Part shown: positions 1 to 9,340 of the stretch, in pieces
How the letters are laid out: each line of letters starts with the position of its first letter
Position numbering within the stretch: the first letter of the stretch is position 1
Assembly: GCF_033001325.1 (NCBI RefSeq)
Contig: NZ_CP133114.1
Coordinates: 62,001 to 126,000 of the forward strand
Length of the DNA: 64,000 nucleotides
Origin: Rhodopseudomonas sp. BAL398
GTDB taxonomy: Bacteria; Pseudomonadota; Alphaproteobacteria; Rhizobiales; Xanthobacteraceae
Direction of reading: 5' to 3'
Position numbers and translations under genes: made by a program
The notes under the pieces: model-generated
Told to the model about the DNA's origin: nothing
What the model saw: the letters and a program-made list of their open reading frames with translations, nothing else
Databases searched by the model: none

Positions 1-18
1 TCCCAAGGAGCATTGCGC

Positions 19-330
19 ATGATGGTCCCGCTCACCGCTTATCTCGTGGTCGGCGCGATCCTGTTCGCGATCGGCGTCTACACGGTCATCGCGCAACGCG
101 CGGCAGTAATGATCCTGATGGGAATTGAGGTGCTGCTCAACGCGATCGGGCTCAACATTATCGCCTTCTGGCGCTTCACCGCACCGGCTGACTATTCCGC
201 ACAGATCTTCGCCATTCTGATCATCACGATTGGTGCCGTCGAAATGGCGATCGGGCTCGCCATCGTGATGCTGCTGTACAGACAACGGCAAACAGTCGAG
301 GTCGATGCCTACGCCGAGTTGAAGTGGTGA
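19..330 (+). CDS. nuoK: NADH-quinone oxidoreductase subunit K
   Basis: Small membrane subunit of respiratory complex I, part of the proton-pumping arm in the inner membrane. The protein is about 103 residues with three hydrophobic helices and the NuoK-typical pattern MILMGIEVLLNAIGLN, whose membrane glutamate (in GIEVLLNA) is conserved and needed for proton transfer. An AAGGAG ribosome site at 5-10 sits 8 bases before ATG 19; a TTG at 13 is possible but less well placed. The 3' end overlaps nuoL. Upstream nuo genes would lie to the left of the window. Confidence 0.95.
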   Translation: MMVPLTAYLVVGAILFAIGVYTVIAQRAAVMILMGIEVLLNAIGLNIIAFWRFTAPADYSAQIFAILIITIGAVEMAIGLAIVMLLYRQRQTVEVDAYAELKW

Positions 331-2243
331 TCGAGCTTCTTGCCATTCCGATCTTGCCGCTGCTTGCGGCGTTGGCTGCGCTCTGTGTGGGCCGGCGCCT
401 GCCCTGGGGCGGCGGCGAACTTCTCGTTGGCGCCATCGCTCTTGCGGTGATTGATCTGCTGCTCGTCCCAGAGGGTGTCAATCCATCCGCAACGTGGTTC
501 GAGAGTGGCGGCTTCCAACTGACCGTTGGGCTAGAAGTCACCCGACTTACTTGGTTCGTCGCGATGATCGTCGCATGCGTCGCATTTGGCGTCGGCATCT
601 ATAGCCTCGGTTACATGGCGAAAAAGCCGGATCGGCCGCGCTTCTTCGCCGAACTTGGCCTGTTCGTCGGCGCCATGCTGGTGCTGGTGCTGTCGAGCTC
701 GCTCGTCCTGCTCTTCGCGGCCTGGGAGTTCGTTGGGCTCGCCTCTTACCTTCTAATTGGTTTCAACTACGCCGAGGCCGGCGCGCCATACGCTGCCACC
801 AAAGCCTTTCTCATGACTAGGATCGGCGACGTCGGCTTTCTGCTTGGCTGGCTTCTCGCGTTAAGCGTGACCGGCACGACCGGGATTGGCGTTCTTGTCG
901 GCGCCGTCGGTGGCGGGCAGATCGGCTCCGGCGCTCTCACCGCAATGACGTTCCTTGTGCTCGCAGGCGCCGTCGGCAAGAGCGCGCAGCTTCCCCTCAC
1001 CGGCTGGTTGCCGGACGCCATGATTGGGCCGACGCCCGTCTCCGCGCTGCTGCACTCGGCCACTATGGTTGCAGCCGGCGTGTTCCTGGTCCTTAGGCTC
1101 TATCCCCTGTTCGAGGCAGCCCCGGCGGCCCTTGCCGCTCTATTCTGGATCGGCGCCGCGACCGCGCTGGTCGCCGGCCTGATCGCCACCGCCGAAATGG
1201 ACCTAAAACGCGTGCTCGCATGGTCCACCGCGTCGCAGCTTGGCGAGATGATGATTGCACTCGGCCTCGGCGGCCCGCTCGCGGCCTCCTTCCACCTCGC
1301 GGCGCACGCAGCCTTTAAGTCGACGTTGTTCCTCGCTGCCGGCGTGGTCCAAGAGGAGACGGGCACACGCGCTCTTGACCGGCTCGGCGGTCTTATCCGC
1401 GTCATGCCCTTCACCGGCGGGGTCTTCGTCATCGCGGCACTGGCGCTGGCCGGCATACCGCCCCTCTCGGGTTTCTGGAGCGAAGAGGCGATCCTGGCCG
1501 CCGCCACGCGGCAGGGCACCGGCGCAGCGCTTTTAATCGTGATCCTCGTTTTCCTTGCCGGCATCTATATCGGCCGTGCGGGAGGCGCGACCTTCTTTGG
1601 CGAGTGCCGACGCACGGACATGAGCAAGACGGGATGGCCGATTCACGCGGGGACGGGTCTGCTCGCGTTCGCCGCGGCTGCTCTCGGCTGGCTCCTTGCT
1701 GGCCGGCTCGCGGGCATCCTCTCCTTCTCAGGCGAGCCCGAGCCGGCAATCACCTGGCGGGTTTTCGCCGTCGCAGCAGCCGTCGTTGGGCTCGGCTTCG
1801 GCGCCTCGCGCGGGTCGGCGCCGGCTCTGGGCCTGCTTCCGGCCAAGCTTGGAAAGGGATTGATGGTGGCCACCGACGCGCCGGCGATCTGGACGATGCG
1901 TCTCGCCGGACTTGTTGATCCGGTCGAGGCCGCGTTCGACAGAATGGCACGAACCATCGCGATGGGTGTTGGCGCGATGGCCCGCACGTCGCAATCGATC
2001 GAACGTGGGCTCGACGCCGCAGCCGAACAAACCGCGCGCGGCACCTGGCGTCTCGCCCGAGACACTGAACGCGTTGAAGCTTTGGGCTTCGGTCGCGGCG
2101 GCGATGCGCTCGCGATCGACATCGCCGCCGGCGGCGAACGGCTCCGTACGCTCCAGGCCGGTCAGCTCTATTTCTACACACTCGCGCTTTTCATCTGGGC
2201 CGCAGCAGCACTCGTCGTTGGCGGTCTCATGCTCTGGCTATGA
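324..2243 (+). CDS. nuoL: NADH-quinone oxidoreductase subunit L
   Basis: Largest antiporter-like membrane subunit of complex I, about 639 residues, many transmembrane segments, and the long C-terminal part expected of NuoL. Diagnostic stretches include the FAAWEFVGLASYLLIGF and TPVSALLHSATMVAAGVFL motifs of the Mrp/NuoL family. It starts with GTG (324, or GTG 327) inside the end of nuoK, a 7-bp overlap that suggests translational coupling. Its TGA overlaps the ATG of nuoM. The C-terminal 100 residues are somewhat less typical, but no frame break is seen. Confidence 0.95.
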   Translation: MVIELLAIPILPLLAALAALCVGRRLPWGGGELLVGAIALAVIDLLLVPEGVNPSATWFESGGFQLTVGLEVTRLTWFVAMIVACVAFGVGIYSLGYMAKKPDRPRFFAELGLFVGAMLVLVLSSSLVLLFAAWEFVGLASYLLIGFNYAEAGAPYAATKAFLMTRIGDVGFLLGWLLALSVTGTTGIGVLVGAVGGGQIGSGALTAMTFLVLAGAVGKSAQLPLTGWLPDAMIGPTPVSALLHSATMVAAGVFLVLRLYPLFEAAPAALAALFWIGAATALVAGLIATAEMDLKRVLAWSTASQLGEMMIALGLGGPLAASFHLAAHAAFKSTLFLAAGVVQEETGTRALDRLGGLIRVMPFTGGVFVIAALALAGIPPLSGFWSEEAILAAATRQGTGAALLIVILVFLAGIYIGRAGGATFFGECRRTDMSKTGWPIHAGTGLLAFAAAALGWLLAGRLAGILSFSGEPEPAITWRVFAVAAAVVGLGFGASRGSAPALGLLPAKLGKGLMVATDAPAIWTMRLAGLVDPVEAAFDRMARTIAMGVGAMARTSQSIERGLDAAAEQTARGTWRLARDTERVEALGFGRGGDALAIDIAAGGERLRTLQAGQLYFYTLALFIWAAAALVVGGLMLWL

Positions 2244-3733
2244 ACGGATCAGATCCGATGCTGACGATCACCATCTTCCTGCCGCTGCTGACCGGACTCT
2301 TGGTGCTCGTTTTACCACGCAGCCGTCCCGATCTCGTACGCTGGATCGCGCTGTTCGGCGCTATGCTGACACTGATTGCCGCAATGGTTCTGTGGGCCGG
2401 CTTCGAGCCAAGTGGCGGAAGCCTGCAATGGCGCATGACGGCGCAGTGGATCCCGACGATTGGAGCAAGCTACGATGTTGCCGTTGGTGGAATCTCGTTG
2501 ACGCTCATCCTCCTCACCGCCGTGCTCCTTACCGTTGTCATGGTCTACGTACTCGGCGAACGCGATCGAGCGCACGCGCATGCCTTTCTTTTCCTGCTGC
2601 TTGGCAGCGGCTTGATCGGTCTCTTTGCGGCGCAGGATTTGCTGCTCTTCTACCTGTTCTTCGAAATTGGCTTGGTGCCGATGTATTTCATCGTCGGCAT
2701 CTGGGGCGGCGAGAGACGGCGCTACGCCGCGCTAAAGTTCTTTCTCTATACGCGCGCCGGCAGCCTCGCCATGCTGCTCGGCTTTCTCGCGCTCTATCTT
2801 GCCATGGAGCCCCACAGCTTCTCGCTTCCGGCTATCATCGCGGCGAAGCCGTTGGCGCAAGCTCCACTGGCCTCGGCTCTCGTCTTCTTCGCCCTCTTGA
2901 TCGGCTTCGGCGTCAAGCTGCCGATCGTACCGCTGCACAACTGGCTGCCTGACGCTCATGTCGAGGCTCCGACCGAGGGCAGCGTCGTGCTCGCCGGCCT
3001 GCAGCTCAAAATGGGCGGTTACGGCCTCGTCGCCATCCTGCTTCCAACGCTGCCGGAGACGGTCGCTCGGTTCAGTTGGCTGCTGATCGGCCTCGCGTTG
3101 GTTTCTCTTCTCTATGGAGCGCTCGCAGCTCTCGCACAGAGTGATATGAAGCGCCTCGTCGCCTACACGTCGATTAATCACATGGCCTATGTCACGCTCG
3201 GCGTGGCCGTTGCGGGAGTGATCGGCAGTGCGCAAGCGCGCCAGCTGGCGATCAACGGCGCCACCTTTCAAATGGTCAGCCACGGTCTTCTGACCGGTGG
3301 CATGTTTCTGATGGTCGGCATGCTTCAGCATCGTGCCGGGACGCGAGAGATCGACCATTTCGGCGGACTGATCGGGCGGATGCCGACTTTTAGCGGCCTC
3401 TTCGGGTTACTCGCCTTTGGCTCTCTTGGCCTTCCGGGTCTCTCCGGTTTCATCGCCGAATTCCAGGTGATCGGCGCCGCCCTTCAGCTCTCCGTTTGGA
3501 TTGCCGCGATCACCGTGCTCGGCCTCGTTCTCGCGACCGCCGTTTACCTGCGCTTGATGGCAGGCACCCTGATGGGAAGCGCACCGCAGGACGCAAAGCC
3601 GTTGTCGCCTCTTTCCGCCCGCGAGGCCTGGTCGGCCGCTGCACTTGCAACGCTTTCAGTTCTGATCGGCATCCTGCCAATGATTCTGATCGCCGCATTA
3701 GATGGCAACGCACGCATCCTGGCGCACTTCTGA
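2240..3733 (+). CDS. nuoM: NADH-quinone oxidoreductase subunit M
   Basis: Antiporter-like subunit of complex I, 497 residues. Family signatures are FLYTRAGSLAMLLGF, the KLPIVPLHNWLPDAHVEAP stretch around the TM7-TM8 lysine, and SDMKRLVAYTSINHMAYV. ATG 2240 overlaps the nuoL stop by 4 bases (ATGA); ATG 2258 is an alternative. With nuoK, nuoL and nuoN it forms the distal proton-pumping module in the standard nuo gene order. Confidence 0.95.
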   Translation: MNGSDPMLTITIFLPLLTGLLVLVLPRSRPDLVRWIALFGAMLTLIAAMVLWAGFEPSGGSLQWRMTAQWIPTIGASYDVAVGGISLTLILLTAVLLTVVMVYVLGERDRAHAHAFLFLLLGSGLIGLFAAQDLLLFYLFFEIGLVPMYFIVGIWGGERRRYAALKFFLYTRAGSLAMLLGFLALYLAMEPHSFSLPAIIAAKPLAQAPLASALVFFALLIGFGVKLPIVPLHNWLPDAHVEAPTEGSVVLAGLQLKMGGYGLVAILLPTLPETVARFSWLLIGLALVSLLYGALAALAQSDMKRLVAYTSINHMAYVTLGVAVAGVIGSAQARQLAINGATFQMVSHGLLTGGMFLMVGMLQHRAGTREIDHFGGLIGRMPTFSGLFGLLAFGSLGLPGLSGFIAEFQVIGAALQLSVWIAAITVLGLVLATAVYLRLMAGTLMGSAPQDAKPLSPLSAREAWSAAALATLSVLIGILPMILIAALDGNARILAHF

Positions 3734-5187
3734 TGCCCGGCGTCAGCTCCATGGAAAACTGCATGGATCTGTGGGCCGTCGTGCCCGAGATGATTCTCGC
3801 CGGTCTCGCTCTGGCATTGGTGCCAATTGCCGGTTGGGCCCGTGGCCGCTGGCGCAGTCTGCCGGCGGCCTTAGCGTTGGTCGGCCTCCTCGCCGCTTTG
3901 GCTCTGACTGCCCCGATGCTGATGGCAGCACCGCGGGAAGCATTCTGCGGCACCTATGCGGTCGATCCGTTCCGCGCCTTTTACCAGCTCGTCATCGAGG
4001 CTGGCGCCATCGTCAGCCTGCTCGCGCTCGCCGCCCATTTCCACGGAACTGAGCAGGAGGCGCAGGCGCCCGTCGCGCTTCTGATGGCGACCGTTGGCGG
4101 CATGGGGCTTGCCGCAGCCACCGATCTCGGCCTCATCGTCCTGTTCCTGCAGATGGTGAGCTTTCCCTCTTATCTCCTCGTCCTGCTCGTGCGCAGCGAT
4201 AAGTCAGCTCAGGAGGCAACGCTCAAATATTTCCTCTACGGCGCCGCCGCGCTCGCCGTTATGGCCTACGGCCTAACATTCCTGTTTGGCCTGACCGGCA
4301 GCCTCAACTTGCGCATCATTGGAGCTGGACTCGTGGGAGCTGACGCCGCTTGGGTGGCGCTGGCCTTCGGCCTCGTCCTTGTCGGCTATGGCTTCGAGAT
4401 GACGCTGGTGCCATTCCACGTGTGGGCACCCGACGTGTTTCAGGGCGCGACGGCGCCAACGTCAGGCTTCGTCTCGGTTGTTCCCAAGGTCGCCGCTTTC
4501 GCAGGTCTTCTGCGTCTTCTCCTCGAGGCGCTGCCACATGGTCTCATCGCGTGGCCGGTTGTACTTGCAATCGTCGCCGTCGCAACGATGACGTTCGGCA
4601 ACCTGATTGCGCTGCGCCAGACGAGTCTCAAACGGCTTCTTGCCTATTCGAGCATCGCCCAAGCCGGTTACATGCTTATGGCCGTCGCTGTGGCCGATCG
4701 TACACCCGACGCGCTGCCGGCCGTCGGCTACTATCTCGTCGCCTATCTCTGCATGAACCTCGCCGCCTTCACGGTCCTGGCCCAAGTCGAGCGCATGCTC
4801 GGAAACGACGGGTTCGACGCTGTCCGCGGCCTCGGCCGCCGCGCGCCGTGGCCGGCGGCAGCGTTTACGCTCGCGCTGCTGTCGCTTGCCGGCATTCCGC
4901 CGCTCGCCGGCTTCGCCGGCAAGGTATTCCTCCTGATGGCCGCGATCGATGGAGGCTTCGTCTGGCTCGCAATCATCGCAGCCATCAACATGGCGGTGGC
5001 ACTCTATTATTACGCCGTGATCATCGCCGAAATGTACTTCCGTGAGCCGGAACGAAGGGAGGCGGTCGCGCTCGGGCTCGGCTATGCCTGGGCGGTCGGC
5101 CTGTGCACGGCAGGTACGATCGCCTTCGGCGTAGCGCCACGTCTAGCACTCAGCCTAGCGCAACTCGGTTCAGTCATTCTGCGATGA
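3733..5187 (+). CDS. nuoN: NADH-quinone oxidoreductase subunit N
   Basis: Third antiporter-like subunit of complex I, about 484 residues, with the NuoN motifs FHVWAPDVFQGATAPTSGF and QTSLKRLLAYSSIAQAGYML. An open frame extends upstream inside nuoM, but the real start is most likely ATG 3733, which overlaps the nuoM TGA by one base. ATG 3751 and ATG 3763 are alternatives. It is the last nuo gene; the next 128 bases hold no gene and no clear terminator. Confidence 0.94.
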   Translation: MPGVSSMENCMDLWAVVPEMILAGLALALVPIAGWARGRWRSLPAALALVGLLAALALTAPMLMAAPREAFCGTYAVDPFRAFYQLVIEAGAIVSLLALAAHFHGTEQEAQAPVALLMATVGGMGLAAATDLGLIVLFLQMVSFPSYLLVLLVRSDKSAQEATLKYFLYGAAALAVMAYGLTFLFGLTGSLNLRIIGAGLVGADAAWVALAFGLVLVGYGFEMTLVPFHVWAPDVFQGATAPTSGFVSVVPKVAAFAGLLRLLLEALPHGLIAWPVVLAIVAVATMTFGNLIALRQTSLKRLLAYSSIAQAGYMLMAVAVADRTPDALPAVGYYLVAYLCMNLAAFTVLAQVERMLGNDGFDAVRGLGRRAPWPAAAFTLALLSLAGIPPLAGFAGKVFLLMAAIDGGFVWLAIIAAINMAVALYYYAVIIAEMYFREPERREAVALGLGYAWAVGLCTAGTIAFGVAPRLALSLAQLGSVILR

Positions 5188-5315
5188 CCGAACGCTCAAA
5201 ATATTTTCACCACTGGCGGCTCTTAACGCTCAACAGTCGATCGAATGTTGGCACAGCGATATCAGAACACCCGGTGCAATATTGCGGCAACGAGCCGCGT
5301 CGATGGCGGTGACGA

Positions 5316-6033
5316 TTGAAAGAACGGTTTGATCATACCTGGCGTTTTATTGAAGCCGTGGAACGCGTGCCGACGCCGGACGCCATCGAACGTTGTCTTT
5401 TGGAATTAGCAGCAAACTTTGGCTTTACGGCAGTATTCGGCGGCGTCGTTCCGATTAAACGGATGCCGCAGGCCGAAGTTTGTTCACGAATTTTATTTCG
5501 GCATTTCCCGAACGAATGGGCCAATAGGTATAACCGCAAAGGTTATGCATTTCGCGATCCAGTCGTTCATCGCCTCCGCTACGATAAGATGCCGTTCAGC
5601 TGGAGTGATAGATCATGCTCTAGCGCTGGCGACGTTGCACTGATTCAAGGAGAGGCCTCGGAGTTTGGCTTGCGACACGGTCACGTGATTCCTATTTCGA
5701 TGATCGACGGAGCTCTCACGGCAGTTTCGTTCGGAGGTTCCAGCATCCATTGCAGCGCGGCGGATCTGTCCGCGCTAAATTTTTGCGGCAAGCTACGCCG
5801 TTGGTAGCTGTCTCCATCATGCGGAATCGCGGCGGCGCCAGCGCCACCAGCTCACGGCACGAGAGTACGATTGCTTACTCTGGGCAGGCGAAGGAAAGAC
5901 CGATTGGGAGATTTCCGTAATTCTTGGAATCTCCCGCTCTACGGTATTGAAGCATATCCTTGCCGCCCGTGAGAAGCTTGGCGCCGTTAACAAAGCACAC
6001 GCAATCGCAAAAGCTATTCGCACCAAGCCATGA
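5316..6033 (+). pseudogene. LuxR-type autoinducer-binding regulator, frameshifted
   Basis: Quorum-sensing-type transcription regulator in two frames. The first frame (5316-5807) is the autoinducer-binding domain, with the family's invariant residues: W in NEWANRY, Y in the same stretch, D-P in FRDPV, W in PFSW, and the glycine of EFGLRHG. The DNA-binding helix-turn-helix (LTAREYDCLLWAGEGKTDWE onward) follows in the next frame and stops at 6033. Dropping one base from the T5 run at 5780-5784 gives a continuous protein of about 238 residues, the normal LuxR length. No luxI-type synthase is visible, so it would be a solo receptor. It is a real frameshift, a phase-variable tract or a sequencing error. 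Confidence 0.85.
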
Positions 6034-6048
6034 GCTAATCTCAGTCGA

Positions 6049-8388
6049 CTATTTCATCCGTTGAGCCTTAATGGTCTCCGCCATAGTGCGTTCCGTCTCA
6101 AGCTCACGCACGATTTGTTCCTGTTCGGCGCGAAGCTTCGCCAAAGCGTCAGTCTGGATCAAGGATGCTGGTAACGACTGGGCTGGGTATTCCGCGATCG
6201 CCCGCGCTGCCTCGACCGCCGCGGCTGCCTCGCGAGCTTCGCGCGCCGCCGATTGTTGTGAGCCGCTGACGATGGCCCTTTCCGACTGCAACTCCCTCTG
6301 CGAAGCAGGATCAATGCCCCCGCTAGCCTCCTGCCGCCGCTCGGCGTCGATTGCGCGGTTCGCGAGACGTTCAACGGATGTCGCCTCACGCTCTTCCTTG
6401 ATCCGCACCTCCTGCGCACGTTCGATAAGGCGATCGGCATTGACGCCAACGACGGCCTCGACGTCGGCCCGACTAAGCTGCTGTACGCCTGTTTCCTGCA
6501 TTCGTTGTAGATCAATCCGATTGGCGAGCGTTTCGAGATAACGCCCCGATGTCTCCCGGAATTGCTGCTTGGTCTCGCCATCTAGGAGGTCGCTGGTGCG
6601 GGAAACCGCGTCGTTCATGAGACGGAGATCCTGGACCATTTGCTGCGATGTAACTGGCATCTCGCCCTCCTTTGTCAAAAACTCTACGCGCTTGCCGATT
6701 GTATGAAGGATGGCCCCAACGGTCTGCGCCATCAACAGCCGTTCGAGCATATCCTTTGCCATCCTGTTTGACGGCTGCTCTCCAGCAACAGCCTTCCAGG
6801 CGACGATGCTCTCGTTCACGACTTTGCGGTCGGGCGCCGACATCGGCAGACGGATAGGGTTCGTTTTCGCCTTCTGGATCCGCTGCCGGGCATTGTCGAT
6901 GAGACGTTGATTGGCGGGATCGGCGGCATAGGCGCGATCTCGGGCTTCGCGCGCGGGACGCGGTCGATCGGCCGCCTCGACGATCGCTTTGTCCTTCGGG
7001 CCATGGCTTTGCGATGAAGCTCTCTCTTTCGCCGAGGTGGCGACGATCTTCAAACCTTGCGCCTGGGCATGCTGCGCGTAGGCCTCGCGCCACTCCGCAA
7101 AGGTGTCCCGGTTGGGATGGATCTTCTGACCGGATTCGTTCTTCACGGCGATGACGGCGTGAGCGTGGATGTGCCCGGCCGATTCCTTGTCCGTGTGAAC
7201 GCCAAACATGAATTTATGATCGGCAAAGCGGTCATGCAGGAAGGCGCGCGCCGCATTGGTCAATGCCGCCACATCGGTTCCGGCCTTCGCCGAAATGATC
7301 AGATGCATCGTATCGCGCGCGGATTGCGACCGAAGCGACGGCCCCCATTCGCGGGCGGCAATTCGCGCATCCGAGACGTTGGACAGGCTCTTGCCGCCGT
7401 CGTCGATGGCGGCTCCCTTCTCGATCAGCTTGTTGAGCCTGTAGGTGACGCCATCGCGGCCATGGCTCGTCGCCCCCGGCCGAATAGCCACAGTCTCCGC
7501 ATCAATGCCTGTGGCCGCTGCGATCCTGGCACGAACCGCCGCATCCGAAACGGAATCGAGACGGCGTGGTCTGGCGTCGTATTCCTGATTGGCGGCCTGA
7601 GCCTCTCGAATGCGGAACCGCTCCTTGCCGCTCCCGGCCATGGCCGCGACAACGTGCGCCTCGAGCTGCCCCTTATCATCGACGTCGAGGCGAGCAGCGT
7701 GGCGATGTCCCGAGAAGGCGGCCGCGACGGCCTTCTCGTAGGCCGCTCGGCCTTCCGCAGTATCTGGGACACCTTCAAGCTTCAGACGAAACGCGCCGAC
7801 GTCCTGACTTTCCGCGCGCTTGGAAAAATCCGTCGACCAAGCCTTGATCTCGTCAGCCACAGCTTCCCGATCCGTCAACAATCGCCCGTCATGGGTCTCG
7901 AGGGGGACGTCTTCGCGCTGGACATATTGGCCGGTCGCCGTGGCGCGTGTGACGCCGCGCGCGTAGGACACCACCTTGATGACGGCAGGCTGGTAGCCGG
8001 CAGCAAGTTGCCGGGCCCGGCCAAGCGGTCCGCCCCCGGCCGAGTTCATTCCGGCTCCGCCAGAGCCGGCGCTGAATCCTCCGGAGATCGGGCTCGACGC
8101 GCCACGCGAAGGCGAAGCCCCAGGACCTACGCCGCCACCTCCGGTCGCGGCCGGGATCGAACGCGCCCGCTCCTCGTCCCGCTCGCCCGTGATTGTCGCG
8201 CCGCGAATGATCTCTTGAGCCGGCGGCGTCTTGGGAAGCGGCGCCACGCGTGCTCGACGGGCGCGGACGTCCTCATCCAACAGGCCGGGCCGGCGCGGCT
8301 GCCGACGTTCTGTCCGCGCCTCCGCCACCGCCCGACGCGCGGCCTCGACCTGCTCAAGCCACCAGACGATCTGTGCCGTGCGGCTCAT
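6049..8388 (-). CDS. Relaxase / mobilization nuclease
   Basis: DNA relaxase that would nick the plasmid at oriT and lead the strand during conjugation. The 779-residue protein has the three-histidine metal motif HIHAHAVI, preceded by KFMFGVHTDKESAG. A conserved N-terminal stretch VVSYARGVTRATATGQYVQRE could supply the catalytic tyrosine. The C-terminal third is charged and helical and lacks recognisable helicase motifs. It overlaps the upstream accessory gene by 4 bases (ATGA), so the two are coupled. The architecture looks like VirD2/MOB-P-type relaxases of rhizobial plasmids; I do not assign a MOB subclass firmly. Confidence 0.85.
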   Translation of the reverse strand: MSRTAQIVWWLEQVEAARRAVAEARTERRQPRRPGLLDEDVRARRARVAPLPKTPPAQEIIRGATITGERDEERARSIPAATGGGGVGPGASPSRGASSPISGGFSAGSGGAGMNSAGGGPLGRARQLAAGYQPAVIKVVSYARGVTRATATGQYVQREDVPLETHDGRLLTDREAVADEIKAWSTDFSKRAESQDVGAFRLKLEGVPDTAEGRAAYEKAVAAAFSGHRHAARLDVDDKGQLEAHVVAAMAGSGKERFRIREAQAANQEYDARPRRLDSVSDAAVRARIAAATGIDAETVAIRPGATSHGRDGVTYRLNKLIEKGAAIDDGGKSLSNVSDARIAAREWGPSLRSQSARDTMHLIISAKAGTDVAALTNAARAFLHDRFADHKFMFGVHTDKESAGHIHAHAVIAVKNESGQKIHPNRDTFAEWREAYAQHAQAQGLKIVATSAKERASSQSHGPKDKAIVEAADRPRPAREARDRAYAADPANQRLIDNARQRIQKAKTNPIRLPMSAPDRKVVNESIVAWKAVAGEQPSNRMAKDMLERLLMAQTVGAILHTIGKRVEFLTKEGEMPVTSQQMVQDLRLMNDAVSRTSDLLDGETKQQFRETSGRYLETLANRIDLQRMQETGVQQLSRADVEAVVGVNADRLIERAQEVRIKEEREATSVERLANRAIDAERRQEASGGIDPASQRELQSERAIVSGSQQSAAREAREAAAAVEAARAIAEYPAQSLPASLIQTDALAKLRAEQEQIVRELETERTMAETIKAQRMK

Positions 8389-8813
8389 GCCAGTTCCTCG
8401 TCCGAGATCTCCGCCGGCAGCGCGAGCCGGGCCTCCCGACGCAGCTTCGAGCCATAGGCCACGGTCATTTCGGTCAGTTCGTCATTAATAGAGGCGATAA
8501 CGTCGTGCAGGCCTCGCCACACCGGCTCGGTGTCTTCGATGCGCACCGCGTGGCCGCGATGAATCGCCTTGAGAACCTGCGCAAGGTTGCGGCCGACCAT
8601 GCGCACCTGGCTCGCCAGTTCCACGACTGCGCGGGTGTTTTCGGCCGACAAAGCGGGACCGGCTTGGACGGAGGCCCGGATCAGCCGACGCACCACCTCG
8701 GCTTTCGGCAAGCCGAACAATGCGACGGCCTCCTGCAGACGCTGCTCATCGGCCTCGGACAACTCGGTCCGAAGCCTCGGCTTGCGTCGCGGAGCTCTCA
8801 CGGAGCGAGCCAT
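8385..8813 (-). CDS. MobC-like relaxosome accessory protein
   Basis: Small basic protein of about 142 residues encoded directly upstream of the relaxase and translationally coupled to it. A ribbon-helix-helix-like start (KPRLRTELSEADEQRLQEAVA) is followed by the MobC/MbeC-like segment with VRMVGRNLAQVLKAIHRG, typical of proteins that bind oriT and assist the relaxase. The frame stays open to 8894, but ATG 8813 has a purine-rich ribosome site (AAGGGGAGGGAG on the minus strand) and begins where family similarity begins. Confidence 0.75.
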   Translation of the reverse strand: MARSVRAPRRKPRLRTELSEADEQRLQEAVALFGLPKAEVVRRLIRASVQAGPALSAENTRAVVELASQVRMVGRNLAQVLKAIHRGHAVRIEDTEPVWRGLHDVIASINDELTEMTVAYGSKLRREARLALPAEISDEELA

Positions 8814-8938
8814 CGCCGCTCCCTCCCCTTCCCGGTTGACGGCTCGGCGGTCGCCAGACCGGAGCCGAATACGCCGAGCGTTCCGTCGGAACACCGGCGT
8901 CGCGCGCTAGCGCCCTCGGCTGCGCCCAGCAGCCGTCC

Positions 8939-8968
8939 CCGGTTTGGCCCACAAACCGGTATCTTGTC
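8939..8968 (+). other. Candidate origin of transfer (oriT) with nic-like site
   Basis: A perfect 8-bp inverted repeat CCGGTTTG / CAAACCGG (8939-8946 and 8952-8959, 5-base loop) is followed at once by TATCTTGT (8960-8967). This matches the IncP/Ti-type nic consensus YATCCTGY at seven of eight positions. Inverted repeat plus nic next to the relaxase operon is the usual oriT layout. It sits just upstream of the accessory gene, in a 527-bp gap before the ParA gene. This is an inference from motif and position only. Confidence 0.45.
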
Positions 8969-9087
8969 AACCAATATCTAATACACTGAATGTTAGACAC
9001 TCAGCGCATGAAGGCGCTTGCGTCCAAAAAAGCTGTCCGAATGAACTCTCCAACCTTCTGGCGCGCAGTGCCATCCACAAGCTCCTG

Positions 9088-9242
9088 ATTGCGGCAAGAC
9101 CGCAATTCGGCAAGACGGTAACGCCGGAGAACGGGAATGCCTCAACACCGTAACAACCTCATCCGACATCCCGGCAACGCGGCATCACCGCATTCGCAAA
9201 ATCACCGATTAACGAACCAGTGCATTGCGACAAAACCGCAAT
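9088..9242. repeat. Pair of 19-bp hairpin repeats, candidate centromere or operator
   Basis: ATTGCGGCAAGACCGCAAT at 9088-9106 and ATTGCGACAAAACCGCAAT at 9224-9242 differ at two positions and lie 136 bases apart, about 13 helical turns. The first has 7-bp arms and the second 6-bp arms. They precede the ParA gene, so binding by the partition or regulatory proteins encoded downstream is plausible. They do not resemble the repABC parS sequence found further right. Confidence 0.5.
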
Positions 9243-9264
9243 CACGATCTACCGAAAAGAGATA

Positions 9265-9303
9265 TTGCGTGATTGCCGCAAGTTCATTATGTTGTATGTT
9301 GTC
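9265..9303 (+). promoter_or_regulatory. Putative parA promoter with operator-like element
   Basis: TTGCGT (9265-9270), a 17-base spacer, and TATGTT (9288-9293) form a sigma-70-like promoter. Directly after the -10 comes GTATGTTGTC (9294-9303), matching the element GAATGTTGAC at the same position after the promoter of the XRE gene at 12079. A common repressor is suggested. Confidence 0.45.
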
Positions 9304-9340
9304 ATTCCGCCGACGGAGCTCACCGCCTAAGGAGGACCAA

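Larger units (their letters stand above)
8895..9340. other. Divergent intergenic region between mob operon and parA cassette
   Basis: About 450 bases with no convincing gene. It holds the candidate oriT (8939-8968), a copy of the GAATGTT-type element (8988-8998), two 19-bp hairpin repeats (9088-9106, 9224-9242) and the parA promoter. Short open frames here have no ribosome site or family resemblance. Confidence 0.6.

Noticed and set aside
9137-9340. Upstream extension of the ParA frame
   Set aside because: No family similarity, and the GTG at 9341 has a strong ribosome site; the extension covers the promoter and hairpin repeat.
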